DNA from: Sphingobium sp. AP49
GTDB taxonomy: Bacteria > Pseudomonadota > Alphaproteobacteria > Sphingomonadales > Sphingomonadaceae
Reading direction: 5' to 3'
Length of the DNA: 64,000 nucleotides
Assembly: GCF_000281715.2 (NCBI RefSeq)
Contig: NZ_CP124576.1
Span: 441,501-505,500 of the forward strand
Below, one piece after another: positions 51,765 through 61,287 of the stretch (position 1 is the stretch's first letter; each line of letters opens with the position of its first letter). Both the position numbers and the translations under genes were made by a program. The notes beneath the pieces were generated by a model, which saw only the letters and a program-made list of their open reading frames with translations, was not told the origin of the DNA and searched no databases.

Positions 51765-54283
51765 GCCTCCATGATCAGGATGACCCGGCGCTCCGCGCTG
51801 CGCAGGAAGAAAGGTTGCGGGCAGTGTGGGCACCGCCCAAGGGGCTCTTCCTGCGCTGGACCGACTGCAACAATAATCGCGTCGGTGTCTGGTATGTGCT
51901 GACCGCCTTTGGCTTCATGCTCTTTGCCGGCGTGCTCGCGCTCATCATGCGCACCCAGCTTGCCGTGCCCGACAATGATCTGGTCGGGCCTGGTACCTTC
52001 AACCAGCTCTTTACCCTGCACGGCTCGATGATGATGTTTCTCTTCGCCGTGCCGATGTTCGAGGCGGTATCGATCATCTTGCTGCCGCAATTGCTGGGCG
52101 CGCGCGACCTTCCATTCCCCCGCCTGTCGGCCTTTGGCTACTGGTCCTTCCTGATCGGCGGGCTGTTCGTCGGGGGATCGATCTTCTTCAATGCCGCCCC
52201 TGACGGCGGCTGGTTCATGTATCCTCCGCTGACCACCCGGACCGACCTGTCGGGGCTCGGGGCCGATATCTGGATGCTCGGCCTTTCCTTCATCGAAGTG
52301 TCGTCGGTCGCCGCCGCAGTCGAACTGATCGTCGGCGTGCTCAAATGCCGACCGCCGGGCATGCGGCTCAACCTCATGCCGCTATATGCCTGGTATATTC
52401 TGGTCGTGGCGGTGATGATCCTCTTTGCCTTTCCACCGCTCATCGCCGGCGACATATTGTTCGAAATGGAAAGGCTGCTCGACTGGCCCTTCTTCGATGC
52501 GCGCCGGGGCGGGGATCCACTCTTGTGGCAGCATCTGTTCTGGATCTTCGGTCATCCCGAGGTCTACATCATATTCCTGCCCTCGATCGCGCTCTTCGCG
52601 ATGCTGGTGCCGACCTTCGCCAACCGCCATCTCCTAGGCTATCCGTGGATCGTGCTGGCGGCCGTGGGCACCGCTTTCCTGTCTTTCGGGTTGTGGGTCC
52701 ACCACATGTTCACCACCGGGCTGCCAAAGATTAGCCTGGCCTTCTTCTCGGCCGCCTCCGAAGCCGTGGCCATTCCGACCGGCGTCCAGATATTCGTGTT
52801 CATAGCGACGCTGTGGGCAGGGCGGGTCACCTGGTCGACACCCCTTCTCTATGCGACCGGCAGCCTTGCCATTTTCGTGATCGGTGGTCTTACCGGCGTG
52901 ATGGTGGCGGTGGCACCGTTCGATTGGCAGGCGCATGACAGCTATTTCGTCGTCGCCCATCTCCATTATGTGCTGATCGGCGGCACGCTGATGCCGCTTT
53001 TTGCCGGCCTTTATTATTATTGGCCATTGGTGACGGGCAAGAAGCTGTCCGACCGGCTCGGCCGGATCGCTTTCTGGATGCTGTTTGTCGGTGCCAACCT
53101 GACCTTCTTTCCGATGCATCTTTCGGGGCTGATGGGCATGCCGCGCCGCGTCTTCACCTATCCTGCCGAATTGGGGCTGGGCGGGCTCAACATGGCTTCC
53201 ACCCTGGGCGCCTGGCTGTTCGCTGCGGGGGTGGCGGTGATATGCGTCGATCTCTGCATGTCGCCGCGCCGGGTTCGGGCTGTCCGCAATCCCTGGAATG
53301 CGGGCACCCTGGAATGGCTCGCCCATCCCGAGGATGAGGATTGGGGCATAAGGTCGGTGCCATTGATCGAGAGCCGCTATCCGATCTGGGACCAGACAGA
53401 TTTCGTGCGCAAGGTGGATGAGGGCCGCTTCTTCCTGCCCGATGCAGAGGAAGGGCGACGCGAGACGATCGTGACGAGCGTCCTCGATGCCAGGCCATTG
53501 GCGGTGATCCGTTTGGGGACGCCGAGCATCAGGCCCATGCTGACGGCGGTCGCGCTCGGCGGGGTCTTCATCCTCACCACCTATCATCTCTATTGGGCTG
53601 CGCTCGTCAGTGGCATCGCCACACTCGCGCTCGCCCTGTGGTGGCTATGGACCGGGACGGCTGAAATTCCGGAAAAGCCCTGCAAACCGATCGGACACGG
53701 CCTTGAACTGCCGCTATATCTGTCCGGGCCATCGGCGCCGGGCTGGTGGGCGATGTTCATTACGATGATGGCCGATGCGACGGCCTTTTCCGGGCTCGTC
53801 TTCGGCTATTTCTTCTTCTGGACCCGCCACGCGGATTTCCCGCCGGTGGCTCTGGCGGACGGGCCCGGCTTGGCCTGGCCGATGATTGCGCTCTTCCTGG
53901 GGATAGCAAGCTGGCTGCTGACGCTAGGCGCGCGCGAGGTGCATGCCCGCAAGTATGTGGGCATGGCCCGGCTTTTCCTCCTGGTCGCGCTGGTGCTCAG
54001 CCTTGCCGGAATTGGGGCGGGTCTGGCCGGACCATGGACCCATGGCATGGACCCGCAGGCGCACAGCTATCCTGCAATCGTGTGGACTCTCGCGATCTGG
54101 GCCACGGCCCATGCGGGCGTTGCCGCCATCATGCAGGGCTATGCGCTGGCGCGCAGTCTCGCCGGGCGGATGGACCCGGTGCATGACGCGGATCTGCGCA
54201 ACGTCACCGTCTACATGCATTTCTACGCGCTGACCGCGATCGTCACCTATGCGACGATCGGCCTGTTCCCGGAGGTCGCATGA
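51761..54283 (+). CDS. Cytochrome c oxidase subunit I-III fusion
   Basis: Heme-copper oxidase of 840 residues combining subunits I and III. Residues 1 to about 550 are subunit I: heme a ligand region TLHGSMMMFLFAVP, CuB and Tyr motif WIFGHPEVYIIFLP, HHMFTTGL, and heme a/a3 ligands in AHDSYFVVAHLHYVLIGG. The E in HPEVY points to the type A1 family. From about 600 the subunit III part follows (GWWAMFITMMADATAFSGLVFGYFFFWTRH, TYATIGLFPEVA). The gene product is the catalytic core of the caa3 oxidase with CoxB. Confidence 0.95.
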   Translation: MSLHDQDDPALRAAQEERLRAVWAPPKGLFLRWTDCNNNRVGVWYVLTAFGFMLFAGVLALIMRTQLAVPDNDLVGPGTFNQLFTLHGSMMMFLFAVPMFEAVSIILLPQLLGARDLPFPRLSAFGYWSFLIGGLFVGGSIFFNAAPDGGWFMYPPLTTRTDLSGLGADIWMLGLSFIEVSSVAAAVELIVGVLKCRPPGMRLNLMPLYAWYILVVAVMILFAFPPLIAGDILFEMERLLDWPFFDARRGGDPLLWQHLFWIFGHPEVYIIFLPSIALFAMLVPTFANRHLLGYPWIVLAAVGTAFLSFGLWVHHMFTTGLPKISLAFFSAASEAVAIPTGVQIFVFIATLWAGRVTWSTPLLYATGSLAIFVIGGLTGVMVAVAPFDWQAHDSYFVVAHLHYVLIGGTLMPLFAGLYYYWPLVTGKKLSDRLGRIAFWMLFVGANLTFFPMHLSGLMGMPRRVFTYPAELGLGGLNMASTLGAWLFAAGVAVICVDLCMSPRRVRAVRNPWNAGTLEWLAHPEDEDWGIRSVPLIESRYPIWDQTDFVRKVDEGRFFLPDAEEGRRETIVTSVLDARPLAVIRLGTPSIRPMLTAVALGGVFILTTYHLYWAALVSGIATLALALWWLWTGTAEIPEKPCKPIGHGLELPLYLSGPSAPGWWAMFITMMADATAFSGLVFGYFFFWTRHADFPPVALADGPGLAWPMIALFLGIASWLLTLGAREVHARKYVGMARLFLLVALVLSLAGIGAGLAGPWTHGMDPQAHSYPAIVWTLAIWATAHAGVAAIMQGYALARSLAGRMDPVHDADLRNVTVYMHFYALTAIVTYATIGLFPEVA

Positions 54284-54657
54284 GCGAGCGACGCAGATGG
54301 CATGAGCGGCTCAAGGTCACGCTCTGGACGCTCATCATTCCACCAGCGATCTGGGCGGGACATTTCCTGGCGTCCTATCTCTGGGCGGCCATCTCCTGTG
54401 CCAAGGCCGGGCGCTTTGCCAGTTTCCCGATGCTGTTCGTCGTCGGCACGATGCTCGCGCTGCTGATGATAGGGCTTTCGGGATGGATCGCCTGGGCGCA
54501 GGCGCGCCTGCCCGGCAATCCGCCGCCCCATGAGGATTCGACCCGGATCGACCGGCTCCGTTTCCTGGCCAAATCCACCTTGCTACTGGCGGGGCTGAGC
54601 TTCGTCGGCGTGTTGTTCACGGCGCTTCCGGTTATTTTCCTGCGGGATTGCCGATGA
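54280..54657 (+). CDS. Small membrane protein of the oxidase operon
   Basis: Protein of 125 residues with three or four hydrophobic segments: LWTLIIPPAIWAGHFLASYLWAAI, FPMLFVVGTMLALLMIGLSGWIAWA and LLLAGLSFVGVLFTALPVIFL. Position between subunit I-III and CtaG with four-base overlaps suggests an accessory or assembly role; no family assignment is certain. Confidence 0.8.
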   Translation: MSERRRWHERLKVTLWTLIIPPAIWAGHFLASYLWAAISCAKAGRFASFPMLFVVGTMLALLMIGLSGWIAWAQARLPGNPPPHEDSTRIDRLRFLAKSTLLLAGLSFVGVLFTALPVIFLRDCR

Positions 54658-55250
54658 AGCGCGCCGCACTTTTCGCCGGTCTGGCGCTGGTTCCGACAGG
54701 GTGGCTCCTGGCTGTGCTGCCGCTTGGCATGGTTGGTCATATGGCAGGCCATATGATTGCCGTAGCGATTGCAGCGCCTTTTCTTGCCCTTGGCCTGTCT
54801 CAAGGGCGGCTTGATCCTGCGCGTCTCTGGCCCGGCCTCACAAGCCCGATGGCGATGATGCTGGTGGAACTTGTCACGGTCTGGCTCTGGCACCTGCCGG
54901 CCCTTCGCGCGGCGACAATGACCTCCTTCCCATTGCTCGGGCTCGAGCAGCTCTGTTTCCTTGGCGCAGGTCTGCTGCTCTGGTCATCGGTGCTCCGCGC
55001 CGATCATCGGGCCGCTGGCATCGGTGCCTTGCTGCTGACATCGATGCACATGACGTTGCTCGGTGTCCTGATCGGCCTGGCGCCACGGCCTCTCTACGCG
55101 GCGGCGGATCATCATCATCTGGCCGGCATGGACCCGCTGATCGACCAGCAACTGAGCGGTGTCCTCATGCTGCTGGTCGGCGGGGCCAGCTATTTCATCG
55201 GCGGTCTCGTCCTGTTGGCGAGCCTCCTTCGCCAGAGGGGGGCGGCATGA
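54654..55250 (+). CDS. ctaG: Cytochrome oxidase assembly protein, caa3_CtaG type
   Basis: Polytopic membrane protein of 198 residues of the caa3 CtaG family: repeated hydrophobic segments with conserved histidines (MVGHMAGHMIAVAIAAPFLALGL, ELVTVWLWHLPALRAA, LLTSMHMTLLGVLIGLAPRPLYAA, DPLIDQQLSGVLMLLVGGASYFIGGLV). The histidines are likely copper handlers for CuA/CuB site assembly. Start and stop overlap the neighbours by four bases. Confidence 0.92.
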   Translation: MKRAALFAGLALVPTGWLLAVLPLGMVGHMAGHMIAVAIAAPFLALGLSQGRLDPARLWPGLTSPMAMMLVELVTVWLWHLPALRAATMTSFPLLGLEQLCFLGAGLLLWSSVLRADHRAAGIGALLLTSMHMTLLGVLIGLAPRPLYAAADHHHLAGMDPLIDQQLSGVLMLLVGGASYFIGGLVLLASLLRQRGAA

Positions 55251-56287
55251 TCATTCGCATCAGCTTGAAGCGTGCAATTGTCGCGTTGCTCGGACTTGGG
55301 GTTCTCGGAATGCTGTTCGCCTGGTCCGGGGCCATGCAGATTTCCGCGTCGTCGGGCCATTGGCGTATTACCGACTGGTTCCTTCACTGGACGATGCGCA
55401 ATTCCGTGCGGACTTATGCCTGGCTGGACGCACCGCCCGATCCGCTCGATGGTGAGGGCCTGGTCAGTGCAGCGGGGCATTTTCGTCAGGCCTGCCAGGT
55501 CTGTCATGGCGCGCCGGGTGTACGGCCATCACCCGTGATGCAGCAGGCAACCCCGCCGGCGCCTGATCTTGCCCGGACGGCAGGGGAATGGCGGGATCGC
55601 GAATTATTCTGGATCATCCGGCATGGCGTCAAATTCACCGGCATGCCGGCCTGGGCGGCGGCTGATCGACCGGACGAAGTAAGGCGCATGACCGCTTTCG
55701 TCCGGCGCTTGCCGCAGATGACGGCGGCGCAATATCAAGCGCTGACCCAGGCTGGCGAGGAGGGACGTCTGCCCGGCGTTGCTCCGGCAACCTTGTCGGC
55801 ATGCACAAGCTGCCATGGCGTCGATGGTCGGGGGAGGGAGCAATCCGATATTCCGGTCCTGGCTGGGCAGAGCGCGTCCTATCTGTTCGCCAGCATGCGC
55901 CAATATGTGTCGGGGAAGCGCAGCAGTGCGGTCATGCAGACGGCGCTGGCAACGACCGGGCGCGAGGAAATGACGAGGCTCGCGACCTATTTCTCTGCGA
56001 TGCCCGGTCTGGCGAATATTGCGACCACACGCAGTTCACCGGGGCTGGACCGTTTCGGCCAGCCCCTGCCCGCCTGCAGCAATTGTCATGCAGTCGGCAA
56101 GGCGGCGCCCATTCTTGCCGGGCAGAAGCCAGGCTATCTTGCTGCGCGCCTGCGGCTTTGGCAGCAAGACGATAATGTCATCGACGCGCGCCTGCCGCCA
56201 GACACCATGGCGATGATAGCAAGACGTATCCCGATCGATCAGATCGATGAACTGGCACGGACCGTGGCGCAGCCCAGGTCGGACTAA
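55247..56287 (+). CDS. Tri-heme c-type cytochrome
   Basis: Protein of 346 residues with an N-terminal membrane anchor (IVALLGLGVLGMLFAWSGAM) and three c-type heme motifs CQVCH (about 83), CTSCH (about 186) and CSNCH (about 277), each inside a cytochrome-c-like unit. It is last in the oxidase operon and may deliver electrons from the bc1 complex or from the PQQ dehydrogenase to CoxB. The middle and last units resemble the cytochrome c4/cytochrome-cbb3-associated type. Confidence 0.93.
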   Translation: MIIRISLKRAIVALLGLGVLGMLFAWSGAMQISASSGHWRITDWFLHWTMRNSVRTYAWLDAPPDPLDGEGLVSAAGHFRQACQVCHGAPGVRPSPVMQQATPPAPDLARTAGEWRDRELFWIIRHGVKFTGMPAWAAADRPDEVRRMTAFVRRLPQMTAAQYQALTQAGEEGRLPGVAPATLSACTSCHGVDGRGREQSDIPVLAGQSASYLFASMRQYVSGKRSSAVMQTALATTGREEMTRLATYFSAMPGLANIATTRSSPGLDRFGQPLPACSNCHAVGKAAPILAGQKPGYLAARLRLWQQDDNVIDARLPPDTMAMIARRIPIDQIDELARTVAQPRSD

Positions 56288-56302
56288 CGGGTTATCGCCC
56301 GG

Positions 56303-56422
56303 TCAGGCGTGCATGTTGACCCAGATGAAAGCCAGGATGGCTGCAACGATGAACGCGAAGACGAGGTAGAGCGCAAGGCGACTGGTGGCCTTGCGGGCAG
56401 GACGCTCCTTGTGATGGGGCAT
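56303..56422 (-). CDS. Very small membrane protein
   Basis: Protein of 39 residues: a basic start (MPHHKERPARKATSRLALYL) followed by one helix (LVFAFIVAAILAFIWVNMHA). The start is the ATG at 56422; AAGGATC lies just upstream. It lies 66 bases after the stop of ligD in the same direction. Unknown function. Confidence 0.55.
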   Translation of the reverse strand: MPHHKERPARKATSRLALYLVFAFIVAAILAFIWVNMHA

Positions 56423-56487
56423 TATGATCCTTTCATGCTGATCTTCTCCCATCAACGCATGGCGGGGTTCATGGTGCCCGAAACGGA

Positions 56488-59001
56488 TCATAGATCCGGC
56501 AGGGTCTGCGCAGCGAAGCCCCAGCCTTTGAGCTTCCCCGCGCGCTCCCCCAATATTTCGGCATCTCCAATGTCGTAGGGATGGGCGTCCTGCAAATCGT
56601 TCAATTCGTCCCAGTCGACCGGTATGGCTACGGGCGCGCCGGCACGCGCGCGCGCCGAGTAGGGGAGGATGGCGGTGCTGCCGCGCTGATTGCGCAGCCA
56701 GTCGATGAATATGCGATCCTTGCGCTTGGCCTTGCTCATCGTGGCGACAAAGCGATCGGGTTCTGCCGCGCTCAAGGCCTGGGCGAAACGGGCGGCGAAA
56801 TCCTTATGTGCGTCCCAGTCGTGAGTGGGGCTGAGGGGGACGACGACATGGACCCCCTTCCCTCCCGACAGCATGGCGAAGGAGATCAGACCGATGTCGC
56901 GTAGATGATCGCGAATATCCTTTGCCGCTTCACGCACCCGTGCAAAATCCATGCCCTCGTCGGGATCAAGATCGAAGATCATGCGATCGGGCTTCTCGAC
57001 GGCATCGGCACGGCTCGCCCAGCCATGAAATTCAATCGTACCCATCTGGACGCAGGCGATCAGGCCATCGGCATCGTCGACATAGAGATAATCTTCCGAG
57101 CCGCCGTCTTTTTCGCGGATCGCAACATGGCGGACATGATCGCCAAAGGCGCCGCTGTCATGTTTCTGGAAAAAGCATTTCTTCGCGCGGCCCTGGGGGC
57201 ATCGCACAAGACTGATCGGCCGATTGGCGGCGAAAGGTAGCATAAGCGGGGCGATCCGCGCGTAGTAATCGGCCAACTCCCCTTTGGTCTGCCCGCTCTC
57301 CGGGAAAATCACGCGCGCGCGATTGCTGATCTTGATGGCCGTGGCCGAAAGAGGAGTCGGGACCGCTTTTTCGGGCTTGACCGTCTTTGCCAACTTGTCG
57401 CTTCTTAGCCCCAGAAAACTGCCATGTCGCACGAGACCCTCCCTTGTGAACTCGGCAAAACCGACTTCCGCAACGAGCTTGGGTTTGACCCATTGGACGC
57501 CGCGCGCTTGGGCGGCGGAAATGATGATCTGCGACGTGCCGGTCGCAATCGGACTCATGGCCTCGGCCAGGTCGGTCATTGTGGCGGCATCGAAACCAGT
57601 GCCGACCTTGCCCTTATAGACCAGTTCACCGCCTTCATGCTGCCCCAGTAGCAGGGAGGAGAAGGCACGCCCTTTTACCTTGCTACGGGTCCAGCCGACG
57701 ATCACGAATTCCTGCCGACGGGTGCATTTGACCTTCACCCAGGCGCGTGTCCGTCCGCTGCGATAGGGCGCATCGACGCGCTTTGCGATAATGCCTTCCT
57801 GCCCGGCCTGACAAAGCGATCGGTAGAGCTTCTCGCCCGAACCGATCAGGTGATCGGCAACGTGGATCGGTTGATCTGCATCCGCCAATAAGGCTTCGAG
57901 CCGCTCCTTTCGCTCGATTGCGGGGAGAGACTTCAAATCCATGCCATCAAGGGAAAGAAGATCAAAAGCGAAAAAATGGAACGGCGTGTCGGCTCGCTCC
58001 GCGCCATGGCCCCGTTTCAACACCGCCTGCAGCGCCGAAAAACTGGGATTGCCGTCAGCGTCAAAGGCGATGATCTCGCCGTCGATCAATGCAGGCGGGA
58101 GGTCGAGCGCTTTTATGGCACCGGCCAAAGCACCAAATTTGTCCGTCCAGTCCAGGCCGCTGCGCGTATATATTTTTATCGCTTCGCCACTGACTGCAAC
58201 GAGCGCGCGATATCCGTCATATTTGATCTCGTGCAGCCATTCGTTGCCGACCGGTACATGGTCGACCAAAGTTGCAAGCTGCGGCTTGATGAAGCGCGGC
58301 ATAGCCTCCGTTCTGGCCTTCGCCTTCATCTTCGTCTTGCCGATCTTTGCATTATGCGCGTTTGCCGCCTGCATCCTATCCGTGAATGTCTTGCCCCTCG
58401 CGCCTTTCAACGACTGCGTGCCGGCGATGTCCCCGGCGATTTGCGCCATTGAGCGGTCAGTCAGAACACTTGTCAGCGCGCGCTCGACCAGATCGCCATT
58501 CCGGCGGGCTTCGCCATCCTCAATCTTGCGGAGCAACCAATTCTCGCGCTTTTCGCCCGCGCGCCCCTTCATCCGTACCAGCAGCCATTCCCCCTTCATC
58601 CGTTCGCCATGCAGGATGAAATGGAGATGGCCATCCTCTATATCCTTCGCGCTCTTTCCCGGGATCGGTTCCCACCAACCGCGGTCCCAGAGCATCACAC
58701 TGCCGCCGCCATATTCGCCCTTGGGAATATTACCCTCGAAACTGCCATAGCTCAGAGGATGATCTTCGGTGCGGACAGCAAGCCGCTTGTCATCGGGATC
58801 CAGGCTCGGCCCCTTGGTGACGGCCCAGCTCTTGAGCACGCCATCGACTTCCAGCCGGAAGTCCCAATGCAGCCTTGTGGCGGCATGTTTCTGGACAACG
58901 AAACTGTTACCGCCCTTCTTTGCCATCTTGCCTTCAGGCTCGCTGGTGCGATTGAAGTCCCGTTTGGCATTATAGGAGGCAAGGGGATGGAGCCGGCTCA
59001 T
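56488..59001 (-). CDS. ligD: ATP-dependent DNA ligase D (NHEJ)
   Basis: Multidomain double-strand-break repair enzyme of 837 residues. An N-terminal 3'-phosphoesterase domain (about 15-190; HAATRLHWDFRLEVDG and HPLSYGSFEGNIPKGEYGGG hold metal-binding histidines) is followed by the ATP-dependent ligase with nucleotidyl-transfer motif HEIKYDGYRALVA (Lys) at about 260, and by the primase-polymerase domain from about 555 (PISLVRCPQGRAKKCFFQKH, MIFDLDPDEGMDF with the acidic metal triad). Works with Ku at 59474. Start overlaps the mgtC stop (ATGA). Confidence 0.95.
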   Translation of the reverse strand: MSRLHPLASYNAKRDFNRTSEPEGKMAKKGGNSFVVQKHAATRLHWDFRLEVDGVLKSWAVTKGPSLDPDDKRLAVRTEDHPLSYGSFEGNIPKGEYGGGSVMLWDRGWWEPIPGKSAKDIEDGHLHFILHGERMKGEWLLVRMKGRAGEKRENWLLRKIEDGEARRNGDLVERALTSVLTDRSMAQIAGDIAGTQSLKGARGKTFTDRMQAANAHNAKIGKTKMKAKARTEAMPRFIKPQLATLVDHVPVGNEWLHEIKYDGYRALVAVSGEAIKIYTRSGLDWTDKFGALAGAIKALDLPPALIDGEIIAFDADGNPSFSALQAVLKRGHGAERADTPFHFFAFDLLSLDGMDLKSLPAIERKERLEALLADADQPIHVADHLIGSGEKLYRSLCQAGQEGIIAKRVDAPYRSGRTRAWVKVKCTRRQEFVIVGWTRSKVKGRAFSSLLLGQHEGGELVYKGKVGTGFDAATMTDLAEAMSPIATGTSQIIISAAQARGVQWVKPKLVAEVGFAEFTREGLVRHGSFLGLRSDKLAKTVKPEKAVPTPLSATAIKISNRARVIFPESGQTKGELADYYARIAPLMLPFAANRPISLVRCPQGRAKKCFFQKHDSGAFGDHVRHVAIREKDGGSEDYLYVDDADGLIACVQMGTIEFHGWASRADAVEKPDRMIFDLDPDEGMDFARVREAAKDIRDHLRDIGLISFAMLSGGKGVHVVVPLSPTHDWDAHKDFAARFAQALSAAEPDRFVATMSKAKRKDRIFIDWLRNQRGSTAILPYSARARAGAPVAIPVDWDELNDLQDAHPYDIGDAEILGERAGKLKGWGFAAQTLPDL

Positions 59002-59477
59002 TCGCCCTGTCGCTCCTCGGACGCGAGCCAGCGCCGTTCCACAAATCCCAGCAGGCTGAGCATGAGGATCGCGACGAGAGTGGCACTGGCGACCAGGGGC
59101 CAGAGGGCAGCGCCGGAAGCGATTCCGATCATCGACGCCAGCCAGATATGGGCTGCCGTGGTCAGATTCTTGATCTCACCCTTGCTGAATATGATGAGGC
59201 CAGTCGCTATGATGCCCGAAAATGCGGCAGAAGCTTCGAAGACCCGCAGGGGATCTATATTTCCCTCGCCTTGCAACTGATTGTGCAGCGCGATTGCGCA
59301 GACAGTCATGAGGGCGCTGGTGAAGCAGATGAGGCCATGGGTGCGTAGCCCCGCTGCATGGCCGCGTATCTGTCGGTCGAGCCCCAAAAGCAGGCCGAGC
59401 AGAGCAGCAATGCTCAGGCGCAGCATGACCGGCCCGTCGATAAGGTGGAGCGGGGTATCGGGATTCAGCGTCATCAC
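58998..59477 (-). CDS. MgtC/SapB family membrane protein
   Basis: Integral membrane protein of 159 residues with the MgtC N-terminal pattern RLSIAALLGLLLGLDRQIRGHAAGLRTHGLICFTSALMTV, then EASAAFSGIIATGLIIFSKGEIKNLTTAAHIWLASMIGIASGAAL. MgtC proteins help survival at low Mg2+ and in acid or host cells. Its gene lies between ku and ligD and overlaps both by four bases, so it must be translated with them. A role in NHEJ is not known; a shared stress response is the likely link. Confidence 0.92.
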   Translation of the reverse strand: MMTLNPDTPLHLIDGPVMLRLSIAALLGLLLGLDRQIRGHAAGLRTHGLICFTSALMTVCAIALHNQLQGEGNIDPLRVFEASAAFSGIIATGLIIFSKGEIKNLTTAAHIWLASMIGIASGAALWPLVASATLVAILMLSLLGFVERRWLASEERQGE

Positions 59478-60358
59478 GCACTTTTGCGCTTGGCTGCAGT
59501 CGCACGCCTATTGCCAGTGTCTGTCGCCGAACCGCTTTTCGACCTCTTCTTCGTCGCTGGGGTGCGAGCCGTTTCTCCTGCTGACTTCTTGAGCGCCGCC
59601 ATCAGGTCGATGACATTGCCGCCCTTGCGCGCCGGCTCATCGTCCACCTCTTCTATTATCCGCTTCCCCTTGGCCTTTTTCTTCTTTTCGATCAGGCGAT
59701 GGAGCGCATCGACATAGCGATCGCGAAACTCTTCCGGCTTGAAGGGCGCCGTTCGCTTGTCGATGATGCTGGTAGCAAGATCGAGCATGTCCTCATCCGC
59801 CGTATCGGCAGGCAAACCTCGGAAATATGTCTGCGCCTTGGTTACCTCGTCGGCATAGCGCAGAACTTCCATGACCAGCCCCCGTCCACAGGGTTTGATC
59901 GATACCAGCTGTTCCCGTCCACGGACCGACAATTGGCCAAGTCCGACCTTCTTTGCCTTTCGCAGCGCATCCCGCAGCACGGCATAGGCCTCTTCTGCGA
60001 GGTCATCGGCGGGTACGACGAAATAGGGCTTCTCGTAATAAAGAACGTCGATCGCATCGGCCTCGACAAACTGGACGAGGTCGAGGGTCTTGCGGCTCTC
60101 AATCTTGACCGCTTCGATTTCCTCCTGTTCGAGCAGCACATAATTGCCTTTTGAAAGCTCGAACCCCTTGAGGATCTCATCTCGGTCGACGGGCCCCACG
60201 CCGCTCACGACCTTTTCATAATGAATGGGTTTGCCGGTGGGCTCGTGAATCTGACGAAAGCTGACCGCCGCACCCGATTTGGTTGCGGGATAGACTTCGA
60301 CCGGGATGGACACCAGTGCCAGCTTGATCTGGCCCTGCCAAAATGCGCGTGCAGCCAT
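59474..60358 (-). CDS. ku: Non-homologous end-joining protein Ku
   Basis: DNA end-binding protein of 294 residues; homodimer that recruits LigD. Start MAARAFWQGQIKLALVSIPVEVYPATKSG (60358), then FRQIHEPTGKPIHYEKVVSGVGPVDRDEILKGFEL, YYEKPYFVVPADDLAEEAYAVLRDALRKA and the C-terminal lysine-rich tail (AALKKSAGETARTPATKKRSKSGSATDTGNRRATAAKRKSA) that contacts LigD or DNA. A candidate EcfG promoter lies 20 bases upstream, and the gene leads the ku-mgtC-ligD operon. Confidence 0.96.
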   Translation of the reverse strand: MAARAFWQGQIKLALVSIPVEVYPATKSGAAVSFRQIHEPTGKPIHYEKVVSGVGPVDRDEILKGFELSKGNYVLLEQEEIEAVKIESRKTLDLVQFVEADAIDVLYYEKPYFVVPADDLAEEAYAVLRDALRKAKKVGLGQLSVRGREQLVSIKPCGRGLVMEVLRYADEVTKAQTYFRGLPADTADEDMLDLATSIIDKRTAPFKPEEFRDRYVDALHRLIEKKKKAKGKRIIEEVDDEPARKGGNVIDLMAALKKSAGETARTPATKKRSKSGSATDTGNRRATAAKRKSA

Positions 60359-60377
60359 GTGCGACCTCCCCGATGAG

Positions 60378-60402
60378 AGCGTGCAATCGGCAAGTTGGTT
60401 CC
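60378..60402 (-). promoter_or_regulatory. EcfG-like promoter for ku-mgtC-ligD
   Basis: Minus strand GGAAC, 16 bases, CGCT: full -35, one mismatch in the -10. It lies 20 bases upstream of the Ku start. Confidence 0.55.
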
Positions 60403-60673
60403 GTGATAGCCTCCAACAGAAAGCCGACAGCACAGCTTCGCCATTCCCATGGGGTGGCAAGGCAAATCACTCATCTTCATGTTGCTACCATCTGGCACCG
60501 GCACCTGATCGGGGCGTGTCGCTGAACTTTCGTGCACGCGGAAGTTGCACAGCAGCGGCATCGCTCAGCCAATTCTCCCTCGATCCGCAGAACCCATTAC
60601 GCGCCCAGGTGTTCTTTCCGCGAAGAAGGGATGGGCGCGTTCTGCTGATCCTGGCCCCTCAAGGAGATGACAC

Positions 60674-61282
60674 ATGCCGCTCAAGGCGCTGGCGCTTAAC
60701 TGCACGCTCAAGGCGGACTCCCGCCAGGAGAGTTCGACCGACGCGATGATCGCCGTGTTGACGAAGGCCTTCAGCAAGAATGATGTGACGGTCAGCGAAA
60801 CGGTCCGGGTTGCAGCCCTTGACATCAGGCCAGGCGTCAGCTCCGACGAAGGGGATGGCGATGCGTGGCCTGGACTGCGCGAGAAGATACTCGCTCATGA
60901 CATAGTGATCTTCGGAGGACCGATCTGGATGGGGCAGATCAGCAGCATCGCCAAACGCGTCCTGGAACGGATGGATGCCTTCCTCTCCGAGACCGACGAT
61001 GAGGGTCGGATGCCGAGCTATGGGAAGGTCGCTGTCGCAGCAATCGTGGGTAATGAAGATGGCGCCCACTTCTGCTCCGCTCAGCTGTTTCAGGCTTTGA
61101 ACGATGTGGGCTGGACGATCCCCGCTGTTGCGGCCTGCTATTGGGTCGGCGAAGCGATGGGGGCGGTCGATTTCAAGGATCTCGGCGAGACGCCGGAGGC
61201 GGTAATGAAGACGGCGAAAATGGTCGCCGGCAATGCCGCGCATCTCGCAAGCCTGCTTCAGTCCAGCCCTTATCCAGGCTGA
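60674..61282 (+). CDS. NADPH-dependent FMN reductase / flavodoxin-fold protein
   Basis: Protein of 202 residues with a flavodoxin-like fold: LKALALNCTLKADSRQESSTDAMIAVLTKAF (phosphate-binding loop region), DIVIFGGPIWMGQISSIAKRVLERMDAFL and VAAIVGNEDGAHFCSAQLFQALNDVGW. Such enzymes reduce quinones, FMN or metals; the substrate is unknown. AAGGAG lies upstream of the ATG. It precedes the cation diffusion facilitator by five bases. Confidence 0.9.
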   Translation: MPLKALALNCTLKADSRQESSTDAMIAVLTKAFSKNDVTVSETVRVAALDIRPGVSSDEGDGDAWPGLREKILAHDIVIFGGPIWMGQISSIAKRVLERMDAFLSETDDEGRMPSYGKVAVAAIVGNEDGAHFCSAQLFQALNDVGWTIPAVAACYWVGEAMGAVDFKDLGETPEAVMKTAKMVAGNAAHLASLLQSSPYPG

Positions 61283-61287
61283 ACGCG

